DNA from: Aradus depressus
Taxonomy: Eukaryota; Arthropoda; Insecta; Hemiptera; Aradidae
Assembly: GCA_963662175.1 (NCBI GenBank)
Contig: OY759215.1
Coordinates: 31,746,066 to 31,810,065 of the forward strand
Direction of reading: 5' to 3'
DNA: 64,000 nucleotides
Under the pieces are notes generated by a model. It did no database searches. It was not told the origin of the DNA and saw only the letters and a program-made list of their open reading frames with translations. The position numbers were made by a program, and so were the translations under genes. Below, in pieces: positions 43,088 through 54,639 of the stretch (position 1 is its first letter; each line of letters starts with the position of its first letter).

Positions 43088-43815
43088 TTTTAAGTTAGGT
43101 TGGTGCTAAATATGGCCAGGTACGTTACGATCCTATCGATTTTTTTAAACAATGAATGCTTCTTTCAAATGACTTACTGTACCTTATCTACTTCATCCCA
43201 TTTATTATGCCTCGACACACGAAGTAATTCAGATTTTCCCCGAAACAAACTTCTCCGTAACACCAAAGATGCGGTAAGTCCCCAGATGTACAATTATTAC
43301 GTTTCACTGGAGGAGTGAAAACCCATAAATATTACAATATAAAAAATTGTCGACTCCTACAAAAAGAGACTGAGACTAGATAGAAACAGACTGATTTATT
43401 TTGACATTTTTTATAATTTACTTTCCCAGCTGTGTGAGGTATAGAGAAAGTTATGTGATGTCAAAAATTTGATGTTGAGTTTTCAACGGAATTTCATGTT
43501 TTCTGAGTAGTACATCCCCAGCACGAATTAATCAATTGAATTTTTTCTTTTCATTCACACCCAATCGACCGTTTAGGAATCTATAGTTGATTTACATAGG
43601 GACTTCTGAGTCCTCATATTACGAGAAATTTCGGTGGAAAGTGAACAACCGAAGTTAGGTTGGTGCTAAATATGGCCAGGTACGTTACGATCCTATCGAT
43701 TTTTTTCAAACAATGAATGCTTATTTCAAATGACTTACTGTACCTTATCTACTTCATCCCATTTATTATGGCTCGACACACGAAATAATTCAGATACTTC
43801 CCGAAACATACTTCT
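43088..43815. repeat. Local duplications: 43090-43255 = 43653-43815
   Basis: GAAGTTAGGTTGGTGCTAAA to the AATTCAGAT..TCCCGAAACA segment occurs twice about 563 bp apart. The intervening 43256-43653 is itself duplicated at 48652-49052. Confidence 0.9.
43256..43653. repeat. About 400-bp segment duplicated at 48652-49052
   Basis: Both copies run from CGTAACACCAAAGATGCGGT through TTTCACTGGAGGAGTGAAAA and GAGTTTTCAACGGAATTT to GGTGGAAAGTGAACAACCGA. They include DR1 phrases, so the pair may be two better-preserved DR1 copies or a segmental duplication. Confidence 0.9.
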
Positions 43816-44045
43816 CTGGTTATTCGGCTGGTCGCTGGTCTCCGTTCGTTTAACTTCCCATCCGACCTGCTGTGAGAGACGACTTACTCTATTCTCTTAT
43901 GAATCAAATAAATAATTCAGATACTCCGAGCAGGTTCCCGAAACAAACATCTCTGGTTATTCGGCTGGTCGCCTTACCTCCGTTCGTTTAACTTCCCATC
44001 CGACCTCCTGTGAGAGACGACTTACTCTATTGTCTTATGAATCAC
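43785..44045. repeat. Tandem duplication of about 130 bp
   Basis: AATAATTCAGATACT, then TCTCTGGTTATTCGGCTGGT, ACTTCCCATCCGACCT and GAGAGACGACTTACTCTATT occur twice in succession, with small differences. Confidence 0.85.
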
Positions 44046-44584
44046 ATAACTTAATGAACGATGTTATATTTTTCAAAAGATAACCACAACTGTATATTTA
44101 AAGTTATTTGTAAAACATCTGTTATCTGGATTATTAACACATTTTAAGAAGAGACAGTCCCGATTTTTGAGGTTGGGTCCCAAAATTTTTAGAGCATCAT
44201 TCGGGACGGCCGTTTGTCCCGAATTTAGGTATGGGATTCTCATTTCAACAATGAATTTCAACTATCGAACCAACCTCTCGGCATAATCCAAGCGAGATGC
44301 ATTATGGGATACCATGGGGCAAATAATCAACATTACGAGTGAGAAATAATAATAATAATAACATTGGGCTCAATCCCGAATTAATGTTTATACCTGTTTG
44401 GCCCAATGGTGCCGTCTATGCTCTATGAGCGTCGTGTGTATTCGCAAACTATATCGTGTTTTTTTATAAAATGTTAATTTCAAACAAAACCTTGGTAAAA
44501 AAAATGCATTCATCTGAAAAGTACAATGCCTAATTTATGTAACTATTTAACCAGTTTTATTTATACTTAAACAACATATCATTA
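44046..44584. other. No gene recognised; (AAT)n at about 44347-44362
   Basis: AT-rich sequence; a 62-codon minus ORF has no recognisable domain. Confidence 0.5.
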
Positions 44585-44806
44585 GGGGCCATGGTGGCCG
44601 TGCGGGCTAGAGCGTAGGGCTTTAGTCGCATGGTCTCACCATGGTTTGCGGGTTCGAATCCCGTCCGGGAGTGAGTTTTATTTCGTAGATAGAACTCCCT
44701 CCCGGGGCCATGGATGTTTTAAATAATTATATATTACACATTGACATGGCTAATATGCACCGTACATAAAGCCAAAAAAGAAAAAAAAAAAAAAAAAAAA
44801 AAAAAA
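44585..44806 (+). mobile_element. SINE-B copy 1
   Basis: The head GGGGCCATGGTGGCCGTGCG and GGGCTAGAGCG.AGGGCTTT precede a perfect B box GGGTTCGAATCCC. Then come GTTTTATTTCGTAGATAGAA, CTCCCTCCCGGGGCCATGGA, ACATGGCTAATATGCACCGT and a poly(A)-rich tail. It is unrelated in sequence to SINE-A. It is followed directly by a second copy. Confidence 0.9.
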
Positions 44807-45016
44807 GAAGGCCATGGTGGCCATGCGAGCTAGAGCGAAGGGCTTTGGTCGGCATGTTCTTCCTACCATGGTTTGCGGGTTCGAATCCCCTCCGGGAGTT
44901 AGTTTTATTTCGTAGAGATAGAACTCCCTCCCGGGGCCATGGATGTCGAAAATAACTCTATATAACACATTGACACGGCTAATATGCACCGTACATGAAA
45001 CCAAAAAAAAAAAAAA
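44807..45016 (+). mobile_element. SINE-B copy 2, adjacent
   Basis: Same layout with GGTTTGCGGGTTCGAATCCC and CTCCCTCCCGGGGCCATGGA, ending in a second A run. The arrangement is insertion into the first copy's A tail or a dimer. Confidence 0.9.
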
Positions 45017-45497
45017 ATACATTTTAAAATAAAATGTTAAATAATCGAAATAACAGTTCCCGAAAATATGTATAGTTCGATATCGTGCATCGTCCGGGTT
45101 ATCTCGTTCTTGCTCACAGTAAAGTTTGATTATAAAATTATAGAGTTCAGTTTCCCTTTTGAATTACTTTTATCTGAAAGTAATTTAGCAACACGTATGT
45201 TACAGAATTTACATGTTACAATAGGTATGTAATTTTTTTAGAAGATTAAAATCAATTTTCAAGGAACCATAACCACAATAAATCTGAAAAGTGCCCCTGA
45301 GTGAGGTTAGAGGGTGCGGTGCCTCCAGGCTGTTCTACTTACAACTAACAGGCGGCAAAGTTGAGTTAGTACATGTCTGCATCATGAATATACTCGTAAG
45401 TTACTTTAGGAATAAATCTCAGGCAACAGAATAATACTCTTAAGAACTAAATCAATTGTGTTGGTCAGTAGGTCTTTTCGTGTAGTCATTGTTCATG
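45017..45497. other. No feature recognised; AT-rich
   Basis: No supportable gene or known repeat. Confidence 0.45.
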
Positions 45498-46260
45498 GGC
45501 GATTCTCTGTAAACTCGTAATGGCCCATACAATCTCTGTCCTGGCATATTTTTTAAGAATTTTCATAAAAATATAATAGTATTGCTTAGGAAAGTAACTG
45601 TTACTTTTAGTACACAAGAGGGCCAATTGAATTTATATGTATTTTTAAAGTTATTTTAGATTTTCTGATAAATCGCGACAGGGGACTGTTAGGTGCTAAA
45701 TTCTTAAACTAATTCTAAAAACTAAATTCTTAAACTAATTCAATCTTTTTGTTTTATATTTTGCGCATTTTGTTTAAAATTTAAGTTATATAATTCTGGG
45801 CAGCAATCATCACATATAAACGAGTAAAAGTACCTTCTTTTTGGATCAATAGCACCAACAAATCACTTAAATTCAGTTCACCACTTCTTTAAGCCTAAAA
45901 AATCACCACTGTAATTTTTACACAGCTCGCCGCCATCGCTAGGCCTCGACATCTTCACTACACCATTAATTAATAATTCTATTTTTAGATATGAACTGCA
46001 AAATTTATTTAGTGTTCATAGTTTTTTTAAAAATATTATCCTAAAGTGGGAATCCGTGAAATGGGACAGCCAGGGGACTGTGTTTTTAGGGCTTCAATAT
46101 TTTTTAGCAAAAAAAAGAAAAATTGTTATCGTTATAAATATAATAGAACTATAAACTTCAGCGTTTAATTTAAATTAGGAGGCACAATTATATTTCTATG
46201 CTTTATTATTTTTTTTAAACTCGGTCCGGACAGCCGTTTACGAGTTTACAGAGAATCGCC
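45498..46260. mobile_element. Terminal-inverted-repeat element, 763 bp, noncoding
   Basis: Perfect 23-bp inverted termini: GGCGATTCTCTGTAAACTCG plus TAA at 45498-45520, and the complement at 46238-46260. The interior is AT-rich without a transposase frame, so it is a non-autonomous DNA transposon candidate. A target duplication could not be fixed. Confidence 0.75.
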
Positions 46261-46298
46261 ATCATACAGAATGGACCGGGTCAAATACCCTTTTACGG

Positions 46299-46412
46299 AG
46301 GGAGCCATGGTGGCCGTGCGGGCTAGAGCGTAGAGCTTTGGTCGCATAGTCTCACCGTGGTTTGCGGGTTCGAATCCCGTCCAAAAATGAGTTTCATTTC
46401 CGTAAATACAAC
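46299..46412 (+). mobile_element. SINE-B, head half
   Basis: GGAGCCATGGTGGCCGTGCG, GGTTTGCGGGTTCGAATCCC, then diverges after GAGTTTCATTTCCGTA. Confidence 0.85.
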
Positions 46413-47111
46413 AAAAAGTTTCCTTTTATAATATTAATATTCATAATTCACAAACAATTTGAACACCATAATTTTTTTTTTTTTACTTTTATACTAATTA
46501 TAAAATTTATTAATAGCCCTTCTTGAAGAAGTCATAAATTCCAAAGTCATTAAATAAATCAATTTGTTAGACCGATTTCTTTTTCTTCATCACGTTGTGC
46601 TCATTTTTGATGAATATTAATTGAAATATTGGGCGATTCCCGCCACTGATAAAAGTTCATAAGTCAAACAACCTTCAGAATTGTAAATTAGATTCTCGTT
46701 CCCTTTCAGCTTTCAACTCCTTTCAAAATGTGAGTTCTTCTTATATACTCTCAACACCGTGCAGTGCTTGCTCTTTAGAAAAATAAAAAAAAAACAGTGA
46801 AAAGATGTAAGGTAATAATTAATTTTTTTACTCAAATACTATTTCCTTTACTGGTATTTGTTAATGTATTTATATACATATATTTTTTGTATATTTATAT
46901 CTTTGTGACATAAAGAAGAAAAAATATCGCGCAAAAATATCGTTTTGAAAAAAGATTCATCTTAAATCTATTGTATTAGGAATTTTATATTAATTTATCT
47001 TCTAATCAAAATATCATTCACCTTATATGTGTCTGTATTCTAAGACTTAATACATAGTTACATCTAATAATTAATATCGGTGAATGCATATAATTTATAA
47101 GCTATTTTGAG
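46413..47111. other. No feature recognised; AT-rich
   Basis: Nothing supportable apart from homopolymer A/T runs. Confidence 0.45.
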
Positions 47112-47427
47112 AGGGCGCTGGTAGCTGGTAGATGCTAACTAAACTCAAGATCGGGGGTTCGAAACCCTGTCGAGTTTTTTATCTGTCAAGTAAAAAACCT
47201 TGAGCACGAATTCCTTCCGATGAGACGTTAAATAGTGGTCCCGAGTCTGTGCGATGTCAGGTACTCATTAAAGACCCCATATGTAACAAAGTCTGAGTAC
47301 GCAAAATTTAGTACACCCACAGTGGAGTCGGACTCATGTTCACTAGAGTGACGAAAGAGCGCTCTGGTAGTAGGCGATATGACCTCGTAGTTAAAGCCCG
47401 AATATGAACCACAAAACTAATTAACTA
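47112..47427 (+). mobile_element. SINE-A, old copy
   Basis: GAGGGCGCTGGTAGCTGGTA (damaged A box), GGGGGTTCGAAACCCTGTCG (B box), then the body to GACGAAAGAGCGCTCTGGTA and a TAATTAACTAA tail. Confidence 0.85.
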
Positions 47428-47587
47428 AGCTCTTTTGATGTACAAAAATTGTAATGTCATGTTATGGTTTAGCGAAAATAAATAAGTATTATTATTATTA
47501 AACGTATATAAGTGATAATAAATTAGTATAATTATAGATATTATTATATATATATATATTTACTAATGTATGTGGATAAGAGGGCGG

Positions 47588-47872
47588 TAGGGCCGCCGGT
47601 AGCTCAGTGCATCGCGGGTTCGTAACCGGCCGCGGCCCTTAGACTTTTTATCTGAGAGGTGAAAAATTTTGAGCACGCTGTCCTTCGGATGGGATTTTAA
47701 CTGACTCGTTAAAGACCCCTACTTTAGGTGAATAAAAATTTAGGATGGGGAAGGTTTAGGACTCCCACAGTAGAGACAGACTCACGGAACTCATGAGCGA
47801 CGAAAGAGCGCTCTGATAGTAGGCGATATGACCTTGTAATTAAAACCCGGGCATGAGTCATAATAACTAACT
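47588..47872 (+). mobile_element. SINE-A with deletion in the head
   Basis: GCCGCCGGTAGCTCAGTGCA joins almost directly to CGCGGGTTCGTAACCGGCCG, so about 25 bp between the A and B boxes are missing. The body is recognisable to GCCCGGGCATGAGTCATAAT-like sequence and TAACTAAC. Confidence 0.85.
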
Positions 47873-48280
47873 GTAGGTAGGGGTTGAGAAACGTAACAAT
47901 TGTCTTGGGTATTTAATGAATGAGACCAAGTGGTGAGCCGGACTTGGCTGCGTAAGTAGTCCAATTCATATGCACCCTTGAACTGACGGCACACCCACGT
48001 TATCTGTACTATTACAGCACAGTGTACCATTAGTCACTTATCTAGACCAGATCTATAACGTAGCTGGCTTGTCTTAATACCGACCTCATGTGGCCCAGAA
48101 ACCATGGCCTTATGTGTATATCTACTCGCTACAAACAATATATATATATAACAAATACCTATGTAACTCATATATATCGACATGAAATTTCGTACTTGAA
48201 GTCAAAACTCAATGAGGATAAAACTTGTTGCAACGAAAGATAGCTCTGGTCTACATGACTACTTGACCGTACAGGTTTGC
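47873..48280. other. No gene recognised
   Basis: A 79-codon minus ORF at 47791-48030 overlaps a SINE and has no recognisable domain; a short (TA)n run lies at about 48139-48149. Confidence 0.45.
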
Positions 48281-48418
48281 TTTACGTCTCAGCGTATGAC
48301 GGCGTGCTCAAGGTTTTTTCACCTCTCATATAAAAACCTAAGGGTTTCGGCCGGGTTTTGAACCCTCGATCTTGAGCTCAGTAGGCTAGCACGCTACCTC
48401 TGAGATACCAGCTGTCCT
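48281..48418 (-). mobile_element. SINE-A, head half
   Basis: On the minus strand: an A-box-like GGTATCTCAGAGG, GATCGAGGGTTCAAAACCCG (B box) and the stem-like AAAAACC...GGTTTTT part. It ends before the distal body. Confidence 0.8.
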
Positions 48419-48651
48419 CTTCATAATACATTACGACTTATACTCGAAACATAATAGCAACTTCATAGTTAAATGGAGAATACATAATAGGTGACCCTTG
48501 AAAGTATAGTTACAATAGTCACTGACTACTGAAGGAAGACAAGAGACCAGAAAACACACTTTCTCCCCAGGAAGTGGTGTTAGTTCTGTTACCTGTGATT
48601 CCACCTTACGTTGTCACCCATCACCCGGTAATGAATCTATACCAACTTGAC

Positions 48652-49052
48652 CGTAACACCAAAGATGCGGTAAGCCCCCAGATGTACAATTATTACGTTT
48701 CACTGGAGGAGTGAAAACCCATAAATATTACAATAGAAAAAATTGTCGACTCCCACAAAAAGAGACTGAGACCAGAGAGAAACACAGATATTTTGACATT
48801 TTTTTATAATTTACTTCCCCAGCTATACGAAGTATAGAGAAAGTTATGAAATCAAATTATGAAAAAAATTGATGTTGAGTTTTCAACGGAATTTTATGTT
48901 TTCTGAGTAGGTAGTACATCCCCAGCACGAATTAATCAATTGAATTTTCGCTTTTCCTTCACACCCAATTGACCGTTTGGGAATCTATAGTTGATTTACA
49001 TAGGGACTTCTGAGTCCTCATATTACGAGAAATTTCGGTGGAAAGTGAACAA
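48652..49052. repeat. Second copy of the 43256-43653 segment
   Basis: Same order and nearly the same sequence; small indels (for example GAGTAGGTAGTACATCC here versus GAGTAGTACATCC). Confidence 0.9.
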
Positions 49053-50275
49053 CCGATTTTTGACTAATTACATAACTTTTTTTTTTATTTTTTTTTATTT
49101 GCCGATTTCCGTAGCCCACGATTTGCCGAATCGTCGGGTAAGAGGGACCTATCAAGTTTATTTAATGATGGTCTGTGGCTGTCGTCGGCTAGAAACAAAA
49201 CCCCCAGCCCACCTTAATTTTATTGGCGGCGCTGCTTGGCGCACCGAGAGAGCTTGGGATGGTATGGAAATACATGTGGATGTACCAACATGGGTACCAC
49301 CATCTGTCAACTGCATATCTGTTTAAGAGCATTATATTGTCGAATATATTATTAAATTACAGGTTGTAATATTGATATCATTAAACATTCAGCATCCACA
49401 ATGTTTTAAGCAGCATTTAAGTTATTTCCTGAAGGTTAATCGTGGTGTGTGAATGCACTGGTAAAACAGCGAGAATTCTATTAAATAAATATCGAACTTA
49501 CAGTTGTCATTTAATTATTCTGCGAAGTGTATAAAAAATTTGTAATCTGTGAAGATGAGATGCAATTCTTAAAAAGGGGAGTGAGGAAGAGTAACATTAA
49601 TAGACATTATTTTTAATAATTACCGATATTATGAGTATTATTTCACACATTTTGGTTTTTCTTCAGATGTGACTCCAATTCGAGCTGGATTCTGAAAAAA
49701 ACGTATTGTTGTCTTAGTTATTACATCTTACATTATTTAACTTATTAATTTCATCAATGAATACTTTTCCCAAACGATTTACCACCTGTATTACCATCCA
49801 TGGATGTACATATGGGGCGCTGGCTGGATGCAGTCTGGATGCCTGCGCAGGTTTAAAGTGCTTTCTTTTTTCTCCGCCAGGAGGCGACAAATTTTTTTTT
49901 TTTCTATTTATTTTGACAACAACCTATACTTCGTTATACGGGGATGTAAAATTCCTGTTCGTCTGTCTGTCAGTGAACACGATAACTCCCGAAGGAATGA
50001 ATGTGTGCCCACCCGAAATTTTTATATGTGTATTCAAATCGGCCAAATGGAAGGGCAGGAGGGGACTCAACACAAATACTCTAATAACTGCCGAAGTAAT
50101 AATGTATCGACACTAAATTCAAAACCCAGTAACAAGAAAACCTATCAATTTTCAGCCAAAGGAAGTGAGGGATCTGAGGAGGGGCTTAACTCAAAAACTT
50201 TAACAACTCTCGTTGTTACGAATATTACGAAATTTAGAATGAAGATTCAGAAGTACCGTTGGGAGAGAGTTTTTC
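49053..50275. other. No gene recognised; DR1 pieces at about 49960-50250
   Basis: Three plus-strand ORFs of 111, 119 and 160 codons lack recognisable domains, and the last two overlap DR1 phrases (GTGAACACGATAACTCCCGA, TCAATTTTCAGCCAAA). Confidence 0.45.
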
Positions 50276-50362
50276 TTCGTAAATAGAACTCCCTCCAGGC
50301 GCCATTGATGTAAATAACTAAATAACACCTTTACAGAAACATGGTTAATATGCGTACATAAA
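50276..50362 (+). mobile_element. SINE-B, tail fragment
   Basis: TTCGTAAATAGAACTCCCTC, CAGGCGCCATTGATGTAAAT and ACATGGTTAATATGCGTACA match the distal half of SINE-B. Confidence 0.75.
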
Positions 50363-51394
50363 TTCTCCACTCTGGCGTGCCTCTGTGGATTCCTGATATC
50401 CATTGTCTGTATGGAGAAAGCGTAGCAATACTTCTTTTTTTTAATATTTCAAATCGACTACCTCGATTTTTAGCCCAAATGGTAAATTAATTTTGGAGAG
50501 AGAGCGAAAACTCTCTCATTGATTAACTGGTAATTTACCGATGACTTTTTTTTATTTTTGTGGGAGGGAAAAGGAGTACATTTCCTTGTGAAATAGGCCA
50601 CTTTATTTTTTTCTTTTGGTGAAAACAAAAACAAAGAAAAAAACAGGCCGAGAGGATTCCACAATTCCAATTTTGGTAATACGAGTACATTATAAATTAT
50701 TATATCTTAATTAAGACAGATTCAGAGCAATAATCCCAAATATATACAGTAAAATTTGAAATGAGGTTATTTTGTTGAAAGTTGTATCTTGTGGAACAAG
50801 ATCATTTGGAGTATTTTATCTAGTCCACATAGAGAGAAAATGTGAGGCTATGGAGGACAGTAAACTGGGGAAAGAATTACATTAATTTACTTTCTATTAT
50901 GTATTTAATGTTTTATAATTATTATTTTCATATGTGTTTGTATATTAAAGTTTAGTATCGGTTGATGTATATAATTTATAAGATATTTTGATGTATCTAA
51001 TTGTATGACGTATCCAATTACCATGTTATGGTTTAACGGAAATTAATATTATTATCATTTTTACACATACGGATTTACAACCTAACGGGTTGGTTGCTTT
51101 CAAAGGGAGAGAGAAAACTTGAATAATTCGCTTTGGGGAAGTACAATGCTGGTGATTTTTTGACGATGTTTTTTAATTTTTTAATGGGGGGGGGGGGGGT
51201 GTAAAAGATGAAATTTACAGAATACGTAAAATCTGAAAGTCGGATTTTCGGTCGATTGCATAACTGTCTATACGTAGTGTAACTGGAGAAAAATAATTCT
51301 ATATATTATGCAGGAGGCATATTATGTTACACAAGCGGGGGCGTGTGTATGGAGTGCAACAATAACAATTTCCTGGGTCAGATAACAGGAACGG
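50363..51394. other. No gene; DR1 pieces and a 14-nt G run (51186-51199)
   Basis: DR1 phrases occur near 50455-50560 (GGTAATTTACCGATGACTTT) and 51110-51300 (CTTTGGGGAAGTACAATGCT, TTTTCGGTCGATTGCATAAC). Confidence 0.5.
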
Positions 51395-51545
51395 TCGTGA
51401 TGCTTAGTTCTTTTTATCTGCAAGGTAAATAACCTTGAGTTCACCGCCCATTGGATGAGATCTTAAATGACGGTGGCAAGCTTTTGCGATGTCGGTTGGC
51501 GTTAAAGATTCCGGTAGTAGGCGATATGACCTCATAGTGAATTGG
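51395..51545 (+). mobile_element. SINE-A, internally deleted fragment
   Basis: TTTTTATCTGCAAGGTAAAT, ACCTTGAG, then CGATGTCGG and TAGTAGGCGATATGACCTCA; head and tail are gone. Confidence 0.65.
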
Positions 51546-51731
51546 CATGTGACACAAAAAGAAATAAACAAACAAAAATTGGGTTAACTAAAGAAATTTT
51601 AGAGATCTAAAGTCTTTTGAACTATTCTGTAATAAACATGCCAGAAGAATGCGTAGGTCTGAGCAATGGCGCGGCCGGGCTCGTTCATTGTACTTGTGTT
51701 ATGAAATTTACTGAAAGTATTGTTGTTGTTT

Positions 51732-52001
51732 TTATGACTCATGCCCGGGATTTAACTACGAGATCGTATCGCCTACATCCAGGGCGCTCTTTCGTATCTC
51801 TGCTAGACATGCGCCTGACTCTACAATGGGAGTTTAAATTGTTGCCTACCCAGGTTCACCTATCTAGAGTAGGCATCTTTAACAAGTATTAAACATCGAA
51901 CAGGCTTGGTACCATCTATTAACGTCGCAACCGGACGACGGTGTGGTCAGGTTTTTTAACATCCCAGATAAAAAACCTGTGGTTTCGAACCCTTGATCTT
52001 G
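51732..52001 (-). mobile_element. SINE-A, nearly full body
   Basis: Minus strand, from a B-box-like GGGTTCGAAACC to GGGCATGAGTCATAAA. The A box is absent and the sequence is well diverged. Confidence 0.8.
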
Positions 52002-52032
52002 GAACTACACACGGACGTTAAACTATACAAAC

Positions 52033-52262
52033 ATATGTGTTGTGGTGGTCATTACAGGACTTTCTTATACCAACCACGCTTACAGATCACTCTCCCCCCC
52101 CCCCCCCCCCCACATGAAAGTAATGAGTTGGCGTCAGAGGTTTCATTATAAGTAATTTTGAGAGTGGCTTTCTTATACCCAGTAATTCCAGGGTGAAATG
52201 ATTTTGAGAAGGAGACTGATTTGGTTGGTATAAGAAAGTCCTGTAACGGCCACATCACATAT
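52033..52262. mobile_element. MITE family M2, about 230 bp
   Basis: The left end carries ATTACAGGACTTTCTTATAC then CAACCA; the right end carries its inverse with TTACAGGACTTTCTTATACC. Imperfect similarity extends outwards to about 45 bp. Relatives lie at 57025-57236 and, decayed, at 63715-63885. It contains an 18-nt C run (52094-52111). Confidence 0.75.
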
Positions 52263-52269
52263 ATTTTAC

Positions 52270-54094
52270 TTTTTACTCTCTTATACCTATAGTATAAGGA
52301 TGTATTGTAATCGTGCGAAAATACAAGATCGAGATTTCAACGGATTTTCATGTTTCAAGGTCCCCTGAATAGGTTTTGACCATTTTCGCGATGTCTATCT
52401 CTGTGTGTGTATGTGATTGGAAAGTTGTGAGCTTTCTACCACATTAAGAATTGCAGCTATGAACTTGAAATTTGGAATGAAGGGGTTACATGTTCTTCGT
52501 TAGGTCTGATTAGATTTTGGCCAAAATCAAACAAAAATTGAGACCACTTTGCTAAGGACCTAACTACATTTTAAAATACAGCTTATGTTTATGACCTAAT
52601 CAAACTCTTGTCAAGTAAATGTTATAAAGAAAATTAGAATACATATTTTACATGAAATATGGTTTTATACCCAAAAACGGTTACTCCTATCGAAAATTTG
52701 GTTGCTACCAAAAATGTACCTCAGTCCTCAGATTTGAGATAGGATGAATACGACCAAATTTATATCCCTCAGAAAATGAAAAATAAATATATGTAGGAAA
52801 TATATTTTCAAAATAATGTTTAAATATTATCGTATACGTAAGCAGTATCTTGTAAAATGTACTTAGGCCCGAAGTAAAGTGGTCTCGCCAAAATCTAATC
52901 AAACCTAAGTTAGCAGTGACGTTTTCATCTCAAATTTCAAGTTTAAAGCTTTCAATAACAATCGTTTCGGGTAAAGCCCTCACAAACTTTCCAATCACAT
53001 ACACACGCACTGTCACAAACACACATAAAAACTTAATCGCTAAAGTGCTCAAAAAAAAATTAAGGCGTAATCAAGGTCCACGCCGTAGATTTTCTGTGAA
53101 AACGTCTTTGCGCCGTTTTTTCATTTTCTTTTCGATGCTGCCGCACCTTTTAAATTTCTTTTGATGACATCTTTCCTCTGATTTGCGTTTTCTATAATTC
53201 CGCGCATATTTACGATTCATATGAGACGACGTCTTTAATTTTTTTTGCCATTTTCAATTTAATACCGATTTTTACATATATTTCGGTGAATATTTTTATT
53301 GTTTCACTTTGAGTCCTAGTAGTGCTCCTCAAGCTCTTTACAATGACACCCGAATCAACGTCCTATCTAAACGCGTTATCACGCTATACTAATGTCTAAT
53401 TTTACACAACGCTAATTCCCAATAATCATCCGCCGGCTCCCAGACTAGCCCGATAAAGTCACAGGCAAAACAAACACTGCACAACAAACACGTACAGACA
53501 TGCTCTATCCATTGTGACCTCAACCGTTTTTATCGCATCGATATTAGCGATTGAAATCTGACGGTATTTTGTAACACAAGAAAGTTTGACCGGCTATCAC
53601 TGTGCTTAACGAGCGAATAGACGTTTTCACGTCAAAATATTCAGAGGACTCTGAAACGTGGAAATCAGTTGAAACCTCGAACTCAGATGTTCACACAATT
53701 ACAACGAGTGCGCCGGTAGCTCAGTGGTATGCGTGCTTGACTTCTGAGCTCAAGGTCGTGGGTTCGTAACCCGACCGAAGCCCTTAGTTTATTTTATCTG
53801 GGAGGTAAAATAAACTTAAGCACGCCGTCCTTCGGATGGGACGTTAAGCGATGGTCCCGAGCCTGTACGATGTCAGGTACTCGTTAAAGACCCCTATCCC
53901 AGATGAATAAAAATTTAGGGTAGGCAAAATTTAGGACTCCCACAGTAGAGTCGGGCTCATATCCACCAGAGTGACGAAAAAGCGCTCTGGTAGTAGGCGA
54001 TATGACCACGTAGTTAAAGCCCGGGCATGAGTCATAAAACCTAACCTAACCTAACACAATTACAACACTTCCTATAGGTATGAGAAAGTAAAAA
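52270..54094. mobile_element. RptB element with two long inverted arms
   Basis: It starts TTTTTACTCTCTTATACCTA (52270) and ends with the near-complement TAGGTATGAGAAAGTAAAAA (to 54094). The similarity continues inwards: GATCGAGATTTCAACGGATT on the left against the complement of CAGTTGAAACCTCGAACTC on the right, and GATTAGATTTTGGCCAAAAT against TTTTGGCGAGACCACTTTA-type sequence read in reverse from about 52850. The SINE-A at 53706-54053 splits the right arm. No transposase frame found. Confidence 0.7.
53706..54053 (+). mobile_element. SINE-A, full-length, 13-bp target-site duplication
   Basis: GTGCGCCGGTAGCTCAGTGG, GGGTTCGTAACCCGACCGAA and the complete body end in CATAAAACCTAACCTAACCT. ACACAATTACAAC flanks it at 53693-53705 and 54054-54066. 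The perfect duplication and intact promoter boxes make it one of the youngest copies here. Confidence 0.95.
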
Positions 54095-54639
54095 TATGTA
54101 TGATATCATAAATTAAAACATATGTTCGAATGATATTGTATATTTTTATTTTTTTATTTTTCCCGTTTTGGCCTTATGATCAATGCATATCAGCCAAGGC
54201 ACAATATTGTATATAATGTACAAGTTATCTATCAATGTACGTACGTTAATAATGTTTAATTGCATTGTACAGCAAGTTTCTACGCAAGGGATCATATAGA
54301 AGGTCTGAAGAGTATAAAAAAATTGAAAAATGATGTACTGCTGTGTCTGTGCAGTTATTTGATCAAGGACAGTAACATTATCAGGTATTTACACATAGAT
54401 GTAGCATAGAATAGGCCTACTCTGGCCGCAGTGACACAATCAGCCCTCGGAAAAAAAAAAAAAAAAAAAAAAAAACACTTAGATGTACGCAGCTACCCAT
54501 TCAAAAGTACCTATTTAAAATTGGGTATTGGCTTTTCTAGAATTTACCCACTACTTATTTTTTAATTTTTTTTTTTTTTAACTTTTCCGTTTCTTTGGGC
54601 AGAAGGGATTGATTTGTGCGAAAGAATTCTGAGCTCGGG
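54095..54639. other. No gene; A homopolymer at about 54451-54475
   Basis: AT-rich; no supportable gene. Confidence 0.5.

Noticed and set aside
49757..50286. Overlapping ORFs of 119 and 160 codons
   Set aside because: They overlap DR1 phrases and show no domain or splice context.
6866..54060. Interstitial telomere sequence at the AACCTAACCTAACC runs
   Set aside because: Only two to four units each and always at SINE-A 3' ends, so they are SINE tails.
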